Assembly (NCBI GenBank): GCA_036399015.1
Contig: DASWNW010000038.1
Span: 1-64,000, forward strand
Length of the DNA: 64,000 nt
Reading direction: 5' to 3'
DNA from: QHVT01 sp036399015
GTDB lineage: Bacteria > Acidobacteriota > Thermoanaerobaculia > Gp7-AA8
Below, in pieces: positions 60,829 to 64,000 of this stretch. The notes under the pieces were generated by a model. It was not told the origin of the DNA and made no database searches. It worked only from the letters and a program-made list of their open reading frames with translations. The first letter of the stretch is position 1. Every line of letters begins with the position of its first letter. The position numbers and the translations under genes are program-made.

Positions 60829-62355
60829 TTACAGCGGGATGTTCCCGTGCTTCTTCGGCGGGTTCCGGTCGCGTTTGTTCCGGAGCATCGAAAACGTCGT
60901 GATCAGCTTCCTGCGCGTGAACCGCGGCTCGATGATCTCGTCGATGTATCCCCGCTCCGCGGCGATGTACGGGTTGGCGAACTTCTCCTTGTACTCCGCC
61001 ACCTTCGCCTCACGGTCGGTCGTGCCCCTGTAAAGGATGTTCACGGCCCCCTCGGCGCCCATCACCGCGATCTCCGCCATCGGGTAGGCGTAGTTCATGT
61101 CGGCCCGGATGTGCTTCGAGTTCATCACGCAGTACGCGCCGCCGTACGCCTTGCGCGTGATCACCGTGACCTTCGGCACCGTCGCCTCGGCGAGCGCGTA
61201 GAGCAGCTTCGCCCCATGAATGATGATGCCGCCGTACTCCTGCCCCGTGCCGGGTAGGAAGCCGGGGACGTCCTCGAAGACGAGCAGCGGGATATTGAAG
61301 GCGTCGCAGAAGCGGACGAAGCGCGCCCCCTTCCGCGACGCGTCGATGTCGAGCACGCCCGCGAGGAACGCCGGCTGGTTCGCCACCACGCCGATCGAGT
61401 AGCCGTTGAGGCGGATGAAGCCGACCACGAGGTTGCGCGCGTAGTGCTGGTGCACCTCGAGAAAGTGCCCCTCGTCGGCGACCGTCTTGATCACCTCGCG
61501 CATCTCGTACGGCTGGTTCGGCGACTCGGGGATGAAGGAGTCGAGCTGCGCGTCGACCCGGTTCACGTCGTCGGTGGTGGCGACGCGCGGCGCCTCTTCG
61601 AGGTTGTTCGAGGGCATGAAGGAGAGGAGCTCGCGGATGAGCGCGATGCAGTCCTCGTCAGACTCCGCGGCGAAGTGCGCCACGCCGGACACCTGGTTGT
61701 GCGTCTCCGCGCCCCCCAGCTTCTCCTTCGTCACCTCTTCGTGCGTCACGGTCTTGATGACGTCGGGACCGGTCACGAACATGTAGCTCGTCTTCTTCAC
61801 CATCAGAATGAAGTCGGTGATGGCGGGGGAGTAGACGGCGCCGCCGGCGCACGGCCCCATGATCGCGGAGATCTGCGGGACGACGCCGGAGGTGAGCGTG
61901 TTGCGCAGGAAGATGTCGGCGTAGCCGCCGAGCGAGACGACGCCTTCCTGGATGCGCGCGCCGCCGGAGTCGTTCAGGCCGACGATCGGCGCGCCGTTCT
62001 TCACCGCCAGGTCCATGATCTTGACGATCTTCGCGGCGTGCGTCTCCGAGAGCGAGCCGCCGAAGACGGTGAAGTCCTGCGCGAAGGCGTAGACGAGGCG
62101 TCCCTGGACGGTGCCGTAGCCGGTCACGACGCCGTCGCCCGGCACCCGCTGCTTGTCGAGACCGAAGTCGGTGGAGCGGTGGGTGACGAGCTGGTCGAGC
62201 TCCTGGAACGAGCCCGGGTCGAAGAGGAGGGCGATGCGCTCTCGCGCCGTGAGCTTCCCCTCGTTGTGCTGGCGGTCGATGCGGGTCTGCCCGCCTCCGA
62301 GCTCGCTCTGCTGTTTGCGGCGTTCGAGTTCTTCGAGCTTCTGTTCGAAAGACAT
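60829..62355 (-). CDS. acyl-CoA carboxylase subunit beta (propionyl-CoA type)
   Basis: A 508-aa carboxyltransferase of the PccB/MmdA family. It has GKLTARERIALLFDPGSFQEL, GLNDSGGARIQEGVVSLGGYADIF (first oxyanion loop), GPCAGGAVYSPAITDF, and in the second half DVPGFLPGTGQEYGGIIIHGAKLL and AYGGAYCVMNSKHI. It transfers a carboxyl group from biotin to propionyl- or acetyl-CoA; the biotin carboxylase subunit is not in the window. A sodium-pump decarboxylase role is also possible. Followed by a large gap with the TonB promoter. Confidence 0.96.
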   Translation of the reverse strand: MSFEQKLEELERRKQQSELGGGQTRIDRQHNEGKLTARERIALLFDPGSFQELDQLVTHRSTDFGLDKQRVPGDGVVTGYGTVQGRLVYAFAQDFTVFGGSLSETHAAKIVKIMDLAVKNGAPIVGLNDSGGARIQEGVVSLGGYADIFLRNTLTSGVVPQISAIMGPCAGGAVYSPAITDFILMVKKTSYMFVTGPDVIKTVTHEEVTKEKLGGAETHNQVSGVAHFAAESDEDCIALIRELLSFMPSNNLEEAPRVATTDDVNRVDAQLDSFIPESPNQPYEMREVIKTVADEGHFLEVHQHYARNLVVGFIRLNGYSIGVVANQPAFLAGVLDIDASRKGARFVRFCDAFNIPLLVFEDVPGFLPGTGQEYGGIIIHGAKLLYALAEATVPKVTVITRKAYGGAYCVMNSKHIRADMNYAYPMAEIAVMGAEGAVNILYRGTTDREAKVAEYKEKFANPYIAAERGYIDEIIEPRFTRRKLITTFSMLRNKRDRNPPKKHGNIPL

Positions 62356-62356
62356 G

Positions 62357-62437
62357 AGTTGTTATCGGTTGCCGGTTGTCGGTTATCTGCGGGCTGCGCG
62401 TCGAGGCACAGACAACTGACAACTGATCGCCGGCAAC
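62357..62437. repeat. inverted GTTRYCR heptamer arms
   Basis: Left arm 62357-62388 reads GTTATCG GTTGCCG GTTGTCG GTTATCT in heptamers; right arm 62409-62437, reverse complemented, reads GTTGCCG GCGATCA GTTGTCA GTTGTCT. The core is 20 bp. It lies between the DUF507-like stop (62442) and the carboxylase ATG (62355), so it forms the leader of the carboxylase gene. Same family as the decayed element at 47337-47526. Confidence 0.88.
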
Positions 62438-62441
62438 ATCC

Positions 62442-62693
62442 TCACAGGATGATCGCCCTCTCGGCTGCCAGTCTCCGCATCTCGTTCTCCACCTGCTGTT
62501 CGGTGGCGCGCTTGCCGAGTTTCCCCCGCGCGACGCGCTCGAGCTGCTCGACGGCGGTGAAGTTCTCGGTCAGCGTGCGCGTCACCACGAGGATGCCGGC
62601 CTCGGCGTCGACGAACTCGACCACGCCGCGATCCTCCAGCCGGTTCACGATGGCCCGGGCGAGAAACTCGACGCGTCTTCCGGTGGCGCTCAC
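62442..62693 (-). CDS. DUF507-like small protein
   Basis: An 83-aa helical protein starting with GTG. Segments VEFLARAIVNRLEDRGVVEFVDAE and LERVARGKLGKRATEQQVENEMRRLAAERAI match the half-size DUF507 pattern of repeated L/I-R/K helices ending in a conserved K-L-x(2)-R-L-like helix. Function unknown. It is 10 bp downstream of the TldD-partner gene and 86 bp upstream of the carboxylase gene. Confidence 0.75.
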   Translation of the reverse strand: MSATGRRVEFLARAIVNRLEDRGVVEFVDAEAGILVVTRTLTENFTAVEQLERVARGKLGKRATEQQVENEMRRLAAERAIIL

Positions 62694-62703
62694 GAGCGGG
62701 CCA

Positions 62704-63474
62704 TTAAAGCATCATCTCCGCGCCGAAGGAACCGGCGCCGTACGGGTACCACCGCCGCTCGTTCGAGACGGCGTCGATGTGGGTGACGCGGACGGTGCAG
62801 GGATAGACGCGCGCCCCCTCCTCGACCAGCACCCGCAGCGTGAGCCCCTCCACCGGCGCGAGAAGGGCGATCGCCCGCGGCCGGCGCTCGTCGATCTCCG
62901 TCACGTCGCACTCCAGCCGGAGGTTGTGCGGCATCCGCACCGGACGCACGCGGTAGCTGGGGCGGTACCAGTTCGGCCACTCCCCTTCCGCCTCCACGAT
63001 CTCGTTCCCATACCCGTCCACGCCGCCGGCGGTCTGCAGCAGCCGCACGTTCGGCGGCGCGATGCCGGCCAGCGACGGGACGAGGGCGGCGGTGACGCCC
63101 GGCGCGAGCCGCAGCCGCGAAGGCGCCTCCCGCTCCGCTCCCGCCCGCCGCAGCGCCTCCGCGACCGGCCCGACGTCGGCTTCGTCGTCGACGAGCGCGC
63201 GCAGCCTCCCGTGCACCAGCGCGGCGTGGAAGCGGCGCGTCTCCTCCGACCAGGCGCGGTCGCCAGATTGATGGTGGGCGATCCCGCGGCTGACGATGAC
63301 CCGCTCGGCTTCGATGTCCGGTTTCGGCGGAGGCGGAACGGCCAAAGCCTCCTCGCCTCCCTCCGGATGACAGGTGAAGAGGTCCCCCTCTTCGATCGCG
63401 ACGCCGCTTTCCGTGACGCGGATCAGCGTCCCGTGCTCCCACCGCGCCACCGCCCCCCGCTTGCGGTAGATCAC
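62704..63474 (-). CDS. uncharacterised protein coupled to a TldD/PmbA-like gene
   Basis: A 256-aa protein starting at GTG 63474, overlapping the TldD-like stop by 4 bp. It has no signal peptide or membrane helix. Notable stretches: WEHGTLIRVTESGVAIEEGDLF, a proline-rich VPPPPKPDIEAE linker, GIAPPNVRLLQTAGGVDGYGNEIV, and a C-terminal beta-rich half ending RRWYPYGAGSFGAE. I do not recognise a family; coupling suggests a joint role with the upstream protease-like protein. Confidence 0.7.
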   Translation of the reverse strand: MIYRKRGAVARWEHGTLIRVTESGVAIEEGDLFTCHPEGGEEALAVPPPPKPDIEAERVIVSRGIAHHQSGDRAWSEETRRFHAALVHGRLRALVDDEADVGPVAEALRRAGAEREAPSRLRLAPGVTAALVPSLAGIAPPNVRLLQTAGGVDGYGNEIVEAEGEWPNWYRPSYRVRPVRMPHNLRLECDVTEIDERRPRAIALLAPVEGLTLRVLVEEGARVYPCTVRVTHIDAVSNERRWYPYGAGSFGAEMML

Positions 63475-64000
63475 GCCGTCACCAGCAGCGGCGCGTGGCT
63501 GCCGACCACGAGCTCCTGCCCTTCGCGCGAGCAGATCACCCCGGGGTAGCGCAGCGGCTCGCCGGCGGCGCCGAGAAAGCGGAAGTCGCCGCGTGCGCGC
63601 GTCAATGTGAATGGCGCGACGCGCCGGGTCGTGTCGCCTTCGACGAGATCGGCCGCCGCCACCCGCAGCGTGACGACGTCGGTCAACGGCTCGTACCCGC
63701 CGCCGTCGACGAGCAGCACCTCGAGGCGCGCCTCCGGCAGCGCGAACGGCGCATCGGCGGCGCGCACGACGAGGTTCGTCATCCGCCGCAGCGGCACGTC
63801 GCGGAAGGAGGCGCGCCGCAGCGTCAGCGGGTTCTCGAGCTGCAGCCACGCCGGCAGCGCGAGCGGCGGCAGGCCGTGCTCGGCCGGATGTCCCGCCGCC
63901 TCGTGCAGCAGCACCGCCGCGCTGCCGTTCCGCCACAGAATCGGGAGCGGCCGCACCTCCGCTTCCGACTCCAGCGCCGCGCGGCGCAGCAGCGCGACGT
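63471..64000 (-). CDS. TldD/PmbA-like protein, 5' end cut by the window
   Basis: The C-terminal about 176 aa of a larger gene; the reading frame is open to the window end at 64000. It carries VLLHEAAGHPAEHG, the equivalent of the TldD HExxxH-type metal motif, and later the strands RRMTNLVVRAADAPF and GEPLRYPGVICSREGQELVVGSHAPL. The sequence after the motif is shorter than normal TldD. TldD/TldE form a heterodimeric zinc protease; the partner here could be the downstream protein. Confidence 0.65.
   Translation of the reverse strand, partial: VALLRRAALESEAEVRPLPILWRNGSAAVLLHEAAGHPAEHGLPPLALPAWLQLENPLTLRRASFRDVPLRRMTNLVVRAADAPFALPEARLEVLLVDGGGYEPLTDVVTLRVAAADLVEGDTTRRVAPFTLTRARGDFRFLGAAGEPLRYPGVICSREGQELVVGSHAPLLVTA

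Overview
The window is very GC-rich, densely coded bacterial chromosome. The gene set (TIGR03436-like VWFA protein, Oar/CarboxypepD_reg-type TonB receptor, DUF3494 ice-binding protein with an IPTL-like C-terminus, many hybrid kinases, several c-di-GMP enzymes, M36 peptidase, PMT-like GT39) fits an uncultured or poorly known Acidobacteriota. That assignment is inference from family content; no rRNA is present. I see no prophage, CRISPR array, transposase or integrase.

Layout. 80-6629: small metabolic genes (HIBADH-type dehydrogenase, SDR) and a minus-strand operon of thioredoxin-like/VWA protein, SigX5-type sigma factor, DoxX-like protein and VOC protein. 6686-13412: ice-binding surface protein; XRE regulator, small ORF and double-domain KaiC/RAD55 ATPase converging on a histidine kinase with a degenerate receiver; YeaQ-type membrane protein; membrane-anchored amidohydrolase. 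13422-13754: sixteen copies of a 21-bp unit fill the gap between two convergent genes. 13760-18201: histidine kinase, Rcp1-like response regulator and REC-PAS-GGDEF-EAL protein in one minus-strand operon. 18230-27076: nitronate monooxygenase, several unrecognised exported or membrane proteins, histidine phosphatase/DUF488 pair, M36 peptidase, DinB-cupin fusion, LysR regulator. 27165-28444: RidA-PhzF pair. 28475-39065: a tightly coupled nine-gene plus-strand operon (deacetylase-like, left-handed beta-helix protein, GT2, B12/radical SAM, methyltransferase, right-handed beta-helix protein, membrane PAS protein, outer-membrane barrel, GGDEF-EAL) that looks like a c-di-GMP-linked surface-glycan locus. 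Then tRNA-Asn, a secreted protein, a large GAF/PAS hybrid kinase with a partner receiver, and two serine hydrolases flanking an MFS-PxpA pair. 49359-55400: conserved housekeeping run (rplU, rpmA, obg, nadD, rsfS, a sigma54-activator-like protein, rlmH, dksA-like, holA). 55490-64000: GT39, TonB receptor, acyl-CoA carboxylase beta subunit, DUF507-like protein and a TldD/PmbA-like pair cut by the window edge.

The most unusual feature is a set of intergenic elements with one architecture but different sequences: short tandem words (7, 8, 9 or 10 bp) arranged as an arm, a core of about 20-160 bp, and an inverted arm (16341-16440, 29921-30009, 33061-33162, 47337-47526, 50746-50844, 62357-62437, and one arm at 25-67). 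Two of them sit inside the glycan operon. One appears to have removed a stop codon while supplying the next gene's ribosome binding site, and the other encodes the C-terminal tail of the radical SAM protein.

Many neighbouring genes overlap by 4 bp (ATGA or GTGA), so translational coupling is pervasive. Strong TTCG-loop terminators follow the DksA-like gene, rpmA and the TonB receptor gene.
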